This document shows positions 25,753-33,951 of a stretch of 44,550 bases of DNA, one piece after another. Under the pieces are notes generated by a model. That model did not search any database. It was not told the DNA's origin and saw only the letters and a program-made list of their open reading frames with translations. The stretch covers positions 1 to 44,550 of the forward strand of contig CAOKQK010000022.1 in NCBI GenBank assembly GCA_948470905.1. Reading direction: 5' to 3'. Positions within the stretch are counted from its first letter, which is position 1. Every line of letters starts with the position of its first letter. Position numbers and translations under genes: made by a program. This DNA is from an uncultured Lachnospiraceae bacterium. Its GTDB lineage: Bacteria > Bacillota > Clostridia > Lachnospirales > Lachnospiraceae.

Positions 25753-26682
25753 ATGAGAAAAGTAATAATAACTGGAGCGAATGGTTTCATCGGGAGTGCT
25801 CTTATTAAGGAACTTTTGTCAAAGGGCTATGAAGTGTGCGCTGTGATTCATCACGACCGTAAAAGCAATCTGCCGAAAAATAACAGTTTAGAGGTTGTCT
25901 CTATGGACGGCGATGAGATTACTAAACTAAAGACTAAGATACCAACCGGAAAATATGATACGTTCTACCATTTTGCGTGGAAAGGTTCTACAGGAAATGA
26001 TAGGGCAGATTATGGGCTACAGTTGAAAAATACAAAATGGACACTTGATGCGGTGGACTTGGCTGCTGAGCTTGGCTGTAAAAGATTTATTGGAGCGGGG
26101 ACGATCGCAGAACATGATGTTAATGCGTATTCACCTTTAGATGGGGCGACCCCCAATTCTGTAAGCAATTATGGTGTTGCCAAAATCGCTGCCCATTACA
26201 TGAGCAAGGCTGAATGCAATAAACTTGGGATTGAACATGTCTGGACATATTTGTCTAACAATTTTGGAGAAGGAAATTATACTTTAAATTTTATCAATTT
26301 TGCGGCAAAAACTCTTTTGACCGGGAAGCCGGCTGATTTCACCGCAGGTGAGCAAATGTATGACTTCCTCTATATTTCTGACACGGCACAAGGGTTGCGT
26401 TGCATTGGGGAAAATGGGAAAAAAAACATGGCATATTACATTGGCAGCACTAAACCAAAAAAGTTAAAAGAATTTATCAGGATCATCCGAGATACCATCA
26501 ATCCAGGGATCGCGCTTAATTTAGGAGCAATCCCGTTTCATGGAATAACGCAGCCAGAGGAGATCTTTGACTGCGCAAAGCTGGTTAAGCATACAGGGTA
26601 TACGCCTCAATTTTCTTTTGAGGAAGGAATAAAAAAAACCATTCCGTGGATAAAAGATCAGATAGATAGGGGGAAAATATGA
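25753..26682 (+). CDS. NAD(P)-dependent SDR epimerase/reductase of CDP-sugar module, copy B
   Basis: A 309-residue extended SDR with TGANGFIGS near the N-terminus, GAGTIAEHD in the middle and catalytic YGVAK. It aligns along its whole length with the protein at 8434. As there, it probably performs the C4 keto reduction that ends the CDP-6-deoxysugar pathway. AAGGGGG lies eight bases before the ATG. It overlaps the next gene by four bases, as in module A. Confidence 0.85.
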   Translation: MRKVIITGANGFIGSALIKELLSKGYEVCAVIHHDRKSNLPKNNSLEVVSMDGDEITKLKTKIPTGKYDTFYHFAWKGSTGNDRADYGLQLKNTKWTLDAVDLAAELGCKRFIGAGTIAEHDVNAYSPLDGATPNSVSNYGVAKIAAHYMSKAECNKLGIEHVWTYLSNNFGEGNYTLNFINFAAKTLLTGKPADFTAGEQMYDFLYISDTAQGLRCIGENGKKNMAYYIGSTKPKKLKEFIRIIRDTINPGIALNLGAIPFHGITQPEEIFDCAKLVKHTGYTPQFSFEEGIKKTIPWIKDQIDRGKI

Positions 26683-27254
26683 TCCAAAAATTTGAATTTA
26701 GAGAGACGGATATTGATGGATTGATCGAAGTCACACCATTTAATGTGGAGGATATAAGGGGATGTTTTACAAAAGACTATTCAAAAGAGGTCTTTGAGGC
26801 GAATGGTATTCACCATGAGCTCGAGGAGGTCTTTTATACAACAAGTCACAAGGGTGTTATAAGAGCGCTACACTTCCAACGGGTAGAACAACAGCCTAAA
26901 CTTGTCCGATGCATTTATGGTCATGTATGGGACGTTGTGGTTGATTTGAGGAAAAATAGCAGGACCTATAAAAAATGGATTGCATTTGACCTTGTTGAAG
27001 AAAAGCATAATGAAATTTTGGTTCCGGCTGGATGCGCACACGGCTATCTTGTATTAGAAAAGTCTATTGTTTCCTATAAATGCGGGAAAAAATTCTTTGG
27101 CGAATATGATGATGGAATTTTATGGAATGATCCTGATCTGGCAGTGAAATGGCCCTTGGAACTTGTTGGTGGGGATAAAAAAATCATTTTAGCAGACAAG
27201 GATAAACAGCTGCAATCATTTGCGGAATTTGAAAAAAAGTATGGTGGTTTTTGA
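26679..27254 (+). CDS. RmlC-like sugar 3- or 3,5-epimerase, copy B
   Basis: A 191-residue cupin epimerase with the catalytic His in VIRALHFQ, then KLVRCIYGHVWDVVVDLRK, CAHGYLVLEKS and NDPDLAVKWP. The RmlC tyrosine pair is again missing (YKCGKKFF), as in copy A. The substitution is therefore a shared property of this subfamily and not a random mutation. ATGA overlap with the upstream SDR. It is expected to act on CDP-4-keto-6-deoxyglucose. Confidence 0.87.
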   Translation: MIQKFEFRETDIDGLIEVTPFNVEDIRGCFTKDYSKEVFEANGIHHELEEVFYTTSHKGVIRALHFQRVEQQPKLVRCIYGHVWDVVVDLRKNSRTYKKWIAFDLVEEKHNEILVPAGCAHGYLVLEKSIVSYKCGKKFFGEYDDGILWNDPDLAVKWPLELVGGDKKIILADKDKQLQSFAEFEKKYGGF

Positions 27255-27296
27255 TAAAGTGCTTAATAGTAGACTACAGTAAAGGATTCAACAATA

Positions 27297-28301
27297 ATGT
27301 TTATAGCATATTCCAGCAGTGATTTATATTCCGAATTGGCTGCTATATCGATAGTGTCCGTACTGGAAAATAATAAAGATGTTGATGAGATAACTTTTTT
27401 TATCATAGAGAAGGGCATCAGTGAAGAACATAAAGCGGATATTACAGCCATGGTAGAAAGATACGGTCGAAAGGTTATTTTTCTTCCCGAGGTTGATGCG
27501 GAGAAAATCTCCAACACCAAGATTTCAGTATGGAAGTGGCATATAAGTGCCTTTGCTAGATTGTTCATGTTGCATGTCATCCCCCAAGGGGTAGATAGGT
27601 TGATATATATTGATTGCGATACAATAGCCCGCAAGCCGTTGACCGATTTATGGAATTTTGATCTTGAAAACGGCTGGATAGCTGGTGCGGATGACTGCAG
27701 AGGTATTTTATATAGAAAAAATTTAGGTTTATCAGATGACTCATCCTACATGAACAGCGGCGTGATGGTGATCGACCTAAATTCTTGGAGAGAAAATTCA
27801 GTTGAAGAAGACTTCATCGCATTCATTAAAAAATATAATGGGGATATTACTTACTTGGATCAAGGCGTATTAAACGGAGTCCTTAATGCACAGGGGAAAA
27901 TAAAGATACTACCAATCAGATACAACGCTCAATCAGCTTGTTATTACCTTGGATATGACGGACTGCAGCTTTGCAGAAAACCGGTATGGGCATACACAAG
28001 ACAAGATTTCGATGCAGATATTAAAGATCCTGCAGTGGTGCATTTCACATCATGCTTTTATTCCGGAACCAGACCATGGGAGAAGGAAGACGGACATCCA
28101 TATAGAAGGGAGTTCCTTAGTTATCGAGCATTGACTCCGTGGAAAGATAAGCCGTTATGGGAGAACAAGTCATCTAAGATAAAAAAAGCCGAAACAAGGA
28201 TTATTCAGGTTCTTCCAAAAAAGCTTATTTTTACAATCGTCAGGCTATTTCATGTTTACATATTTCCGGCAATGAGGAATATCAAAAACCATGTCAACTA
28301 A
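27297..28301 (+). CDS. GT8 family glycosyltransferase
   Basis: A 334-residue GT-A enzyme of family 8 (glycogenin/LgtC-like). It has N-terminal IAYSSSDLYSELAAISIVSVLEN, the metal-binding DxD in RLIYIDCDT (D106 and D108), YMNSGVMVIDL and LDQGVLNGVL. The C-terminal region contains VHFTSCFYSGTRPW, comparable to the family's HF.G..KPW block. GT8 enzymes are retaining and use UDP-hexoses. It overlaps the acyltransferase gene by 11 bases. Confidence 0.9.
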   Translation: MFIAYSSSDLYSELAAISIVSVLENNKDVDEITFFIIEKGISEEHKADITAMVERYGRKVIFLPEVDAEKISNTKISVWKWHISAFARLFMLHVIPQGVDRLIYIDCDTIARKPLTDLWNFDLENGWIAGADDCRGILYRKNLGLSDDSSYMNSGVMVIDLNSWRENSVEEDFIAFIKKYNGDITYLDQGVLNGVLNAQGKIKILPIRYNAQSACYYLGYDGLQLCRKPVWAYTRQDFDADIKDPAVVHFTSCFYSGTRPWEKEDGHPYRREFLSYRALTPWKDKPLWENKSSKIKKAETRIIQVLPKKLIFTIVRLFHVYIFPAMRNIKNHVN

Positions 28302-29304
28302 TAAGAATTACTATGAATCATTAAACGGAATCAGGGGATATGCATGCTTTGGCATAGTTATCATGCATGTATTGGCAAACGGAGATTATAACCTACCCGG
28401 AATCATTTTTAATAAAGTGATCCCAGAACTGAAGGATTTGGTTTTTCTATTCATGTTGGTGTCCGGGTTTGCAACCTGCTGTGGATATTTTGAGCGCATG
28501 GTAAAAAAGGAATTTTCATCGGAACAGTTCTACAAGAGACGATATGAAAAAATCTGGCCTTTTTTTGCCTTGCTCGTGATGGCAGATTTAATCATGTCGC
28601 CGAGCATTGACTCGCTATATGAGGCCTTTGCAGATTTGACTCTTTGCTTTGGCCTTTTACCAGAATCCGGAGGCGGCATCAGCGTAATCGGTGTTGGCTG
28701 GTTTTTAGGCGTTGTATTTGTATATTACCTGCTCTTTCCATTTACCTGCTTTTTGTTGAGTGACAAAAAAAGAGCCTGGGTGTCATTGATAGTCTCTATT
28801 ATTTTTAGTTATATCAGTAAAATTTACTTTGAGGCAGAAAGAACAAATATTATATTTTGCGCCCCCTTTTTCCTTATGGGGGGGGGACTTTATCTTTATA
28901 AAGAAGATATTAAGTTGTTCTCAAAAAAATATCGTGCCTGGGTTATCTTGAGTATCCTGATATTGATACCTGTATACTACCTTTTTACTACAAATATAAC
29001 AAGCTTATTATTGTTTACTTCATTTGTTGTGCTTGCGTTGGGTATTGATAAAAGAGGAATCTTAATTAATAGGGCAACAAGTCTCCTTAGTTCGGTCAGT
29101 TTGGAAATATATTTATGTCACATGCTCGTTTTTAGACTCTTTGAAAAATTTGATTTTGTTCATCTCATAAAAGGCAACGAACTGCTGTCATATATTGTCT
29201 GTTCTATAGGAGTTTTTATCGGAGCACTGGTCATGGCCGTACTTTATCAAAAGGGGTTAGACTTTTTAAAGAGATTCCATCAGGGGAGAGTGAGTCAAAA
29301 ATGA
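28291..29304 (+). CDS. Membrane acyltransferase, family 3
   Basis: A 337-residue protein with about ten membrane segments and the family-3 acyltransferase opening YESLNGIRGYACFGIVIMHV, including the conserved Arg and the His of the catalytic region. These enzymes move acetyl or other acyl groups across the membrane onto surface polysaccharides. O-acetylation of the locus 2 repeat unit is the likely role. It overlaps the upstream GT8 gene by 11 bases and the downstream GT4 by four, so it is inside a tightly packed operon. Confidence 0.88.
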   Translation: MSTNKNYYESLNGIRGYACFGIVIMHVLANGDYNLPGIIFNKVIPELKDLVFLFMLVSGFATCCGYFERMVKKEFSSEQFYKRRYEKIWPFFALLVMADLIMSPSIDSLYEAFADLTLCFGLLPESGGGISVIGVGWFLGVVFVYYLLFPFTCFLLSDKKRAWVSLIVSIIFSYISKIYFEAERTNIIFCAPFFLMGGGLYLYKEDIKLFSKKYRAWVILSILILIPVYYLFTTNITSLLLFTSFVVLALGIDKRGILINRATSLLSSVSLEIYLCHMLVFRLFEKFDFVHLIKGNELLSYIVCSIGVFIGALVMAVLYQKGLDFLKRFHQGRVSQK

Positions 29305-30450
29305 GGGTATTGGTCGCACATAATCTATATCAGCAAAGAGGCGGAGAAGAAACAGTAGCAAACAGTGAATATGAATTGCTCAAATCACATGGAAATGAAG
29401 TATTTTTATATACAAGGGACAATTTTGAAATCGAATCTTTCAGCAGGATTCAAAAACTCTTGATGCCATTTACAATGATCTTCTCTTTTAAGACCTATAA
29501 AGAAGTAAAAAGAATTGTCATAGACAACAAAATTGATATCATCCATGTTCATAATGTGCAGCCGCTTATCAGTCCCTCTATTTTTTATGCGGCGAAAAAG
29601 TGCAAAGTGCCGATCGTTCAGACAATCCATAATTTTAGAATGATCTGTGCGAACACATGGTTTTATCGAGATGGTCGCATATGCGAAGACTGCTTGTCAA
29701 TTGGTGCAAGGTGTGCCCTAAAGCATAAATGCTATAGAAACAGTTTCTTACAGACTCTGGGTGTCGTAGTGTGCAATCAGATACACCGATGGACTGGAAT
29801 ATATAAATATGCAAATTTTATCTGTTTGACAGAATTTAATAGAAGAAAGCTCATTCAATTAAATTGCGTAAACCCGGAAAAGGTATTTGTGAAGCCCAAT
29901 TTTTACCAAGGCATTTAGGAGATCTGCAATGGCCGATTATATTCTGTTTGCAGGACGTTTAGATAAAACCAAAGGAATACATATCCTGTTTGAAGCATGG
30001 GAGTCGATAGATCGCTATGATCTGATCGTTTGTGGAATAGGCCCTGAAGAGGAATGGTGCAGAAATTTTATTGAAAACAAGGGTATCACCAATATTCGTA
30101 TGCTTGGGCGTAAAGAAAAGGGTGAACTGATACCTATTATGAAGAAAGCAAAGGCTGTCATCCTTCCAACACAATTATACGAAGGTTTTCCCATGACAAT
30201 AGCTGAAAGTTTATCAAACGGCGTTCCTGTTCTGGGAAGCAATATAGGGAATGTTGATACTATAATTCAAGAAGGGATCAATGGTCTGCATTTTCAATAT
30301 AACTTTGCAGCAGACATTGTCCGCGCTGTTGAAGAAGTAGATAAGATAGAGTGGGAAAAGGTTATGAGTGTTCCAAGAGAGTATGGACCCGAAGAAAATT
30401 ACAGTATCTTGATGGACATATATAAAAAATGTATTGAAGAATGTAAATGA
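29301..30450 (+). pseudogene. Frameshifted GT4 glycosyltransferase
   Basis: The N-terminal part (205 residues to 29918) and C-terminal part (from 29929) together match the intact GT4 at 857. It has VAHNLYQQRGGEETVANSE, the cysteine cluster CEDCLSIGARCALKHKC, then FAGRLDKTKGIH and the E motif EGFPMTIAES. The break is in the TTTTT run at 29900-29904. Removing one T joins KPNF to TKAFRRSAMADYILFAGRL and restores a protein of about 383 residues. It could be a phase-variable switch, a fixed mutation or an assembly error. Apart from the shift both halves look well conserved, which implies a recent event. Confidence 0.85.
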
Positions 30451-30484
30451 TGGTGAAAGGATCCATATTGACGCCATGTTTGTT

Positions 30485-30571
30485 GACCCTTGCGGCATTT
30501 GCCAAGTCAGCTTGCTGACTTTTTGCTCGTGCAAGCACGAAACCTGGCTCATTGCCCGCGGGAAAAAATTG
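30485..30571 (+). repeat. Structured interspersed repeat, copy 4 (upstream of wzy)
   Basis: It begins GACCCTTGCGGCATTTGCCA and ends CTCATTGCCCGCGGGAA, the same outer arms as the three copies in the island. The inner hairpins are different in sequence but again perfect: AAGTCAGC-TT-GCTGACTT and CGTGC-AA-GCACG. It lies 23 bases before the wzy start, same orientation. It is the only copy outside the island. Confidence 0.78.
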
Positions 30572-30594
30572 CAGAACTGCTCGGGGAAGAAATC

Positions 30595-31740
30595 ATGAAG
30601 GTCGTTGCGTTAGAAAAAATTGAGTTCCAATTACTGTTATGGTATCCGCTGCTCAATTTAATAGTCTGCTTTATTTTTCAGGGTGATGGAATGCTCACTT
30701 TTTCACTCTTTGTCTGCCTCCTGTTATTTCTTTTGAGGCTCAACAAAATAAAGATAACAATAAATTTTTTGCTGGCAATCGTTATTCTAATACTCACAGT
30801 GTTGCTGTCCTTGTTACGCGAAGGTGCTGCCACAAGCTTTGCGAGCAGTATAGCATATGCGACCTCAATAGTGATATTTATTCTTTTTTCCGAGAAAAAT
30901 ACCAGCTGTGAAAAAACCAGGGCCTATTTTCTTAAAAACAAAAATAAATTCTATCTGATGCAGACTATGTTTTTATGCGTTTTAGTCGCGTATGTCAGCA
31001 TATATGGACTTTATGCAGGATGGGATACCCATGTTTTAAAAGGTCCTTATTTATATCCGCATACATTAGCGTATCTTCTGCTTTTTATGGAAATGATAAA
31101 CCTATATTATTGGCTGAAGCTTGGAAATATGATACCGCTGTTTTTTTTCGTCATCTGCGCCGTTTGTATTTTGCTCACGGCAGTAAGAACGGTTTTGATC
31201 TCCTTGGTAGTCATACTGCTTTATGTCCTTTATAAGATATGTAAGAGCCGAAAATTTAACAGACTTGTGCTATTGATGTTCATTGGCTGTATTGCTATTT
31301 GTGCTGCGTATAGTCTCGGCGTATTTGATAGTGTCATAGATAAGACCAACCAGGCAATATTTCACTCGTCTATAACAAACGGCAGGGGCGCGATCGTTGA
31401 AGCATCAATGAAAGCCTTAAATAAAGGGAATCCGTTTCTGAATTATATATTTGGAGTGGGCATGGATGCTCTGATGGCCAACAATTTAAGTATTTTAGGT
31501 TCAGGTATACATGCACATAATGATTTTATTGATGTATTAGTCTGCTATGGTGTTATCAATTTTACAGTTTATATTTTTAGCTTTTTATCTTTTGCAAAAA
31601 AACATACATTATGGATTTTCGGCAGCGTGGGCGTCTTAGCGCTGTTCAATGGACTTTTTCCATACTTTGATATTTTGCCTATAATAATCTATTCCAGGAT
31701 ATTGATTGGGGATGACCCCAAAGGGGAGGGAAATACATGA
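30595..31740 (+). CDS. O-antigen polymerase-like membrane protein (Wzy-like), locus 2
   Basis: A 381-residue protein with about eleven membrane segments. PHTLAYLLLFMEMINLYY and RTVLISLVVILLY in the middle resemble the WaaL/Wzy superfamily. A loop near residues 290-320 contains GSGIHAHNDFIDVLVCYG, the HND/HNxxL motif of O-antigen ligase/polymerase proteins. The ATG at 30595 is chosen because GGGGAAG precedes it and longer in-frame sequence falls in the structured repeat. It polymerises repeat units outside the membrane. It overlaps the next gene by four bases. Confidence 0.82.
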   Translation: MKVVALEKIEFQLLLWYPLLNLIVCFIFQGDGMLTFSLFVCLLLFLLRLNKIKITINFLLAIVILILTVLLSLLREGAATSFASSIAYATSIVIFILFSEKNTSCEKTRAYFLKNKNKFYLMQTMFLCVLVAYVSIYGLYAGWDTHVLKGPYLYPHTLAYLLLFMEMINLYYWLKLGNMIPLFFFVICAVCILLTAVRTVLISLVVILLYVLYKICKSRKFNRLVLLMFIGCIAICAAYSLGVFDSVIDKTNQAIFHSSITNGRGAIVEASMKALNKGNPFLNYIFGVGMDALMANNLSILGSGIHAHNDFIDVLVCYGVINFTVYIFSFLSFAKKHTLWIFGSVGVLALFNGLFPYFDILPIIIYSRILIGDDPKGEGNT

Positions 31741-32744
31741 GTAACATAAGTTCACAATTGGTCAGTGTCATCATTCCTGTGTATAATGTTGAAAATTATT
31801 TGGCCGAATGCATTGAAAGTGTCATAAATCAGACATATAAAAATTTGGAGATATTACTGATTGATGACGGCTCACTGGATACCAGCGGAAAAATATGCGA
31901 TGAATTTGCCCAAAAGGATACTCGTATCCAAGTGATACATAAGCCTAATGGGGGACTGAGCAGTGCGCGCAATAGTGGTCTGGACATAATGCGCGGAGAC
32001 TTTGTGTACCTTCTGGACAGCGACGACTATATCTGCCTCGACTTGATTGAGAGGTACCTTAACTGGGCAAACATTAACGACGCAGATATAGTCATAGGGA
32101 CATATTATATTTTTTGGAAAACAACACACAAAAAAATATGTCCCCTGAAAGAGAATGATAAAATACAGAATTATACTTGTGTGGAAACATTAAGGATGAT
32201 GCTTTTAGATGAAAAAATTTCCCATGGACCCTCTGCCCTTTATAAAGCCAGCTTATTTTATAAGCTGCGCTATCCCATAGGATACCTTTATGAAGATTTT
32301 GCGACTACATATTACATTATATCCCAATGCCATAAGGTTGTTATTTGTGAAGATCAACGGTATTTCTACCGCATGCGGACCGGTTCGATCATGAACGCCA
32401 AAGTATCAAAACAAAATATGATCTTATTAGATATCGCTGATACAGTTACTGAGGATATGATCCGGCTTTATCCTGAGCTGAAAATGCCTGCTTTAAGAAA
32501 AAAAATCACAACGTATATGACTATGTACAGCTACATATTGATCACCGGCTTTAATTCCTTTAAACCGGAACAGGAAAGAATCGAAAAAGTTATAAGATCA
32601 AATGCAAGGAATTTCCTATCAGCTGATTGCGTAAGAAAAAAGGAAAAGCTCAAGTTAAAGTTATTTTTGAAAGGAAAGCTTATATTTTATATTGCGTGCA
32701 AGATCCGCTTTGGAATGCATCGGCTTAAACAACTAATCGCCTGA
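31737..32744 (+). CDS. GT2 family glycosyltransferase
   Basis: A 335-residue GT-A inverting transferase. It has N-terminal VSVIIPVYNVENYLAECIESV, ILLIDDGSLDTSGKICDEFA, NGGLSSARNSGLD and a DSDDY metal-binding motif near residue 95. These are the standard blocks of GT2 enzymes that elongate surface polysaccharide repeat units in the cytoplasm. Donor is unknown. The gene is coupled to wzy through an ATGA overlap. Confidence 0.92.
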   Translation: MSNISSQLVSVIIPVYNVENYLAECIESVINQTYKNLEILLIDDGSLDTSGKICDEFAQKDTRIQVIHKPNGGLSSARNSGLDIMRGDFVYLLDSDDYICLDLIERYLNWANINDADIVIGTYYIFWKTTHKKICPLKENDKIQNYTCVETLRMMLLDEKISHGPSALYKASLFYKLRYPIGYLYEDFATTYYIISQCHKVVICEDQRYFYRMRTGSIMNAKVSKQNMILLDIADTVTEDMIRLYPELKMPALRKKITTYMTMYSYILITGFNSFKPEQERIEKVIRSNARNFLSADCVRKKEKLKLKLFLKGKLIFYIACKIRFGMHRLKQLIA

Positions 32745-32778
32745 TAAACGCTATATTATCACAAAGATGAGGACAAAC

Positions 32779-33876
32779 ATGAAATCAATACTCGTTATCA
32801 GCAATACATATTACCAATTAATAACAGCAATCCGACTCCGAACGACTTTATGGGCAGATGACAAGGTGGATATCATCCTATCGGATCACTCTAATAATGC
32901 AGAATCCGTCAGCAAAAGACTGACTGAAGAACATATTTTTAACAACGTTATGTGGACAAAAACAAAAGAGATTGATCAGTCTACCCACAACCTGAGCCTT
33001 CAGGCACGCAAATTTCTGTTTGTTTTAACAGGCTCCTTGGCAGCAGATTGTTTTACCAATCTATTTTATGATGAACTTGTGTATTATAACACGGATGTTT
33101 TTGTGCATGGATTATTCGCAAAATTAAATAAAATCAATCCTGAATTGCTCTGTTCCAGATATGAAGAGGGTATTTTGTCCTATCAGGACAGCTCCTATTT
33201 TAAGGGTGCCCGTTTAAATCTCGCAATTAGGATAAGAACTCTTTTTCATGAGGAAATCTTAGAAAAAAAGACACAGCGTTTTTATTGTTTTTATCCCAAC
33301 ATATATGAGGGAAAATTACAAACAATCGCAATTCCCCAATTTGAGGATTTCAAAAATATCGGCGAGTGTCTGAGCCGCATTTTTGAGTTAAAGCCTGAAA
33401 TGTCAAAAATACGAGAAAAATATATTTTCTTTACAAGCGTATATGACTTTGAGGGCGGCGACCCGATTGGAGAAATTGATATCGTATCAAAGATTGCAAA
33501 ACTCGTTGGAAAGGATAATCTCCTGATCAAAACACATCCCCGTGACAGCAGAACCGTCTATGCAGAAAGGGGCTTTCACGTGTATGAAAACTCTTCCATT
33601 CCTTGGGAAGCAATCCAGTTTCATAATGATTTTTCTGATAAATGCTTTGTTACTGTCAATTCGGGAAGCGTATTGGGTGTAAATATGATAGTCAAAAAGA
33701 AAGTCCGGACGTATTTTTTTTATGATTGCTGCAATCTGGGCGGAAATACCGATGCGCTTGCCACCAAAAACAGCATCGAGCATGTAATCTCCAATCCTCA
33801 CTGTAATTTAGATAAAATATGCATCATAAAAAACTTTGAGGAATTTGCACGTAAAGTCGAGCAGGCTGCAACATAA
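32779..33876 (+). CDS. GT52/polysialyltransferase-like glycosyltransferase
   Basis: A 365-residue protein that opens SILVISNTYYQLITAIRLRTTL. Later it has YIFFTSVYDFEGG, LLIKTHPRD (about residues 248-256) and FVTVNSGSVLGVNM. The K-x-H-P-R and S-G-S blocks occur in GT52 lipooligosaccharide sialyltransferases and the related alpha-2,8-polysialyltransferase family. CMP-sialic acid-like donors are usual for these. A CMP-sugar synthetase-like gene lies at 35478. The ATG at 32779 is preferred over 32767 because GAGGA lies five bases before it. The assignment to a family is by motif only and the donor could be something else. Confidence 0.68.
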   Translation: MKSILVISNTYYQLITAIRLRTTLWADDKVDIILSDHSNNAESVSKRLTEEHIFNNVMWTKTKEIDQSTHNLSLQARKFLFVLTGSLAADCFTNLFYDELVYYNTDVFVHGLFAKLNKINPELLCSRYEEGILSYQDSSYFKGARLNLAIRIRTLFHEEILEKKTQRFYCFYPNIYEGKLQTIAIPQFEDFKNIGECLSRIFELKPEMSKIREKYIFFTSVYDFEGGDPIGEIDIVSKIAKLVGKDNLLIKTHPRDSRTVYAERGFHVYENSSIPWEAIQFHNDFSDKCFVTVNSGSVLGVNMIVKKKVRTYFFYDCCNLGGNTDALATKNSIEHVISNPHCNLDKICIIKNFEEFARKVEQAAT

Positions 33877-33951
33877 AAATCCTTACCATGCACCGAACTC
33901 ATTCCAACCGCCAAGGCGGCATTTATCCAAAGTGACCTGGAGGTGAGAGAA

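Noticed and set aside
23736..27254. Recent tandem duplication of the CDP-sugar module
   Set aside because: Paired proteins differ throughout, intergenic spacing differs (175 versus 22 bases) and base composition is different. Independent acquisition fits better.
20515..30571. CRISPR array
   Set aside because: The four structured repeats are scattered over 13 kb, vary inside and have no regular spacers.
30490..30594. N-terminal extension of the second Wzy protein
   Set aside because: It is a translation of the structured repeat and not hydrophobic like the rest. ATG at 30595 has a good ribosome binding site.
33908..33919. GC palindrome before the second flippase as a terminator
   Set aside because: No T-run follows and the spacing to the next ribosome binding site is short, so termination there would cut the operon.
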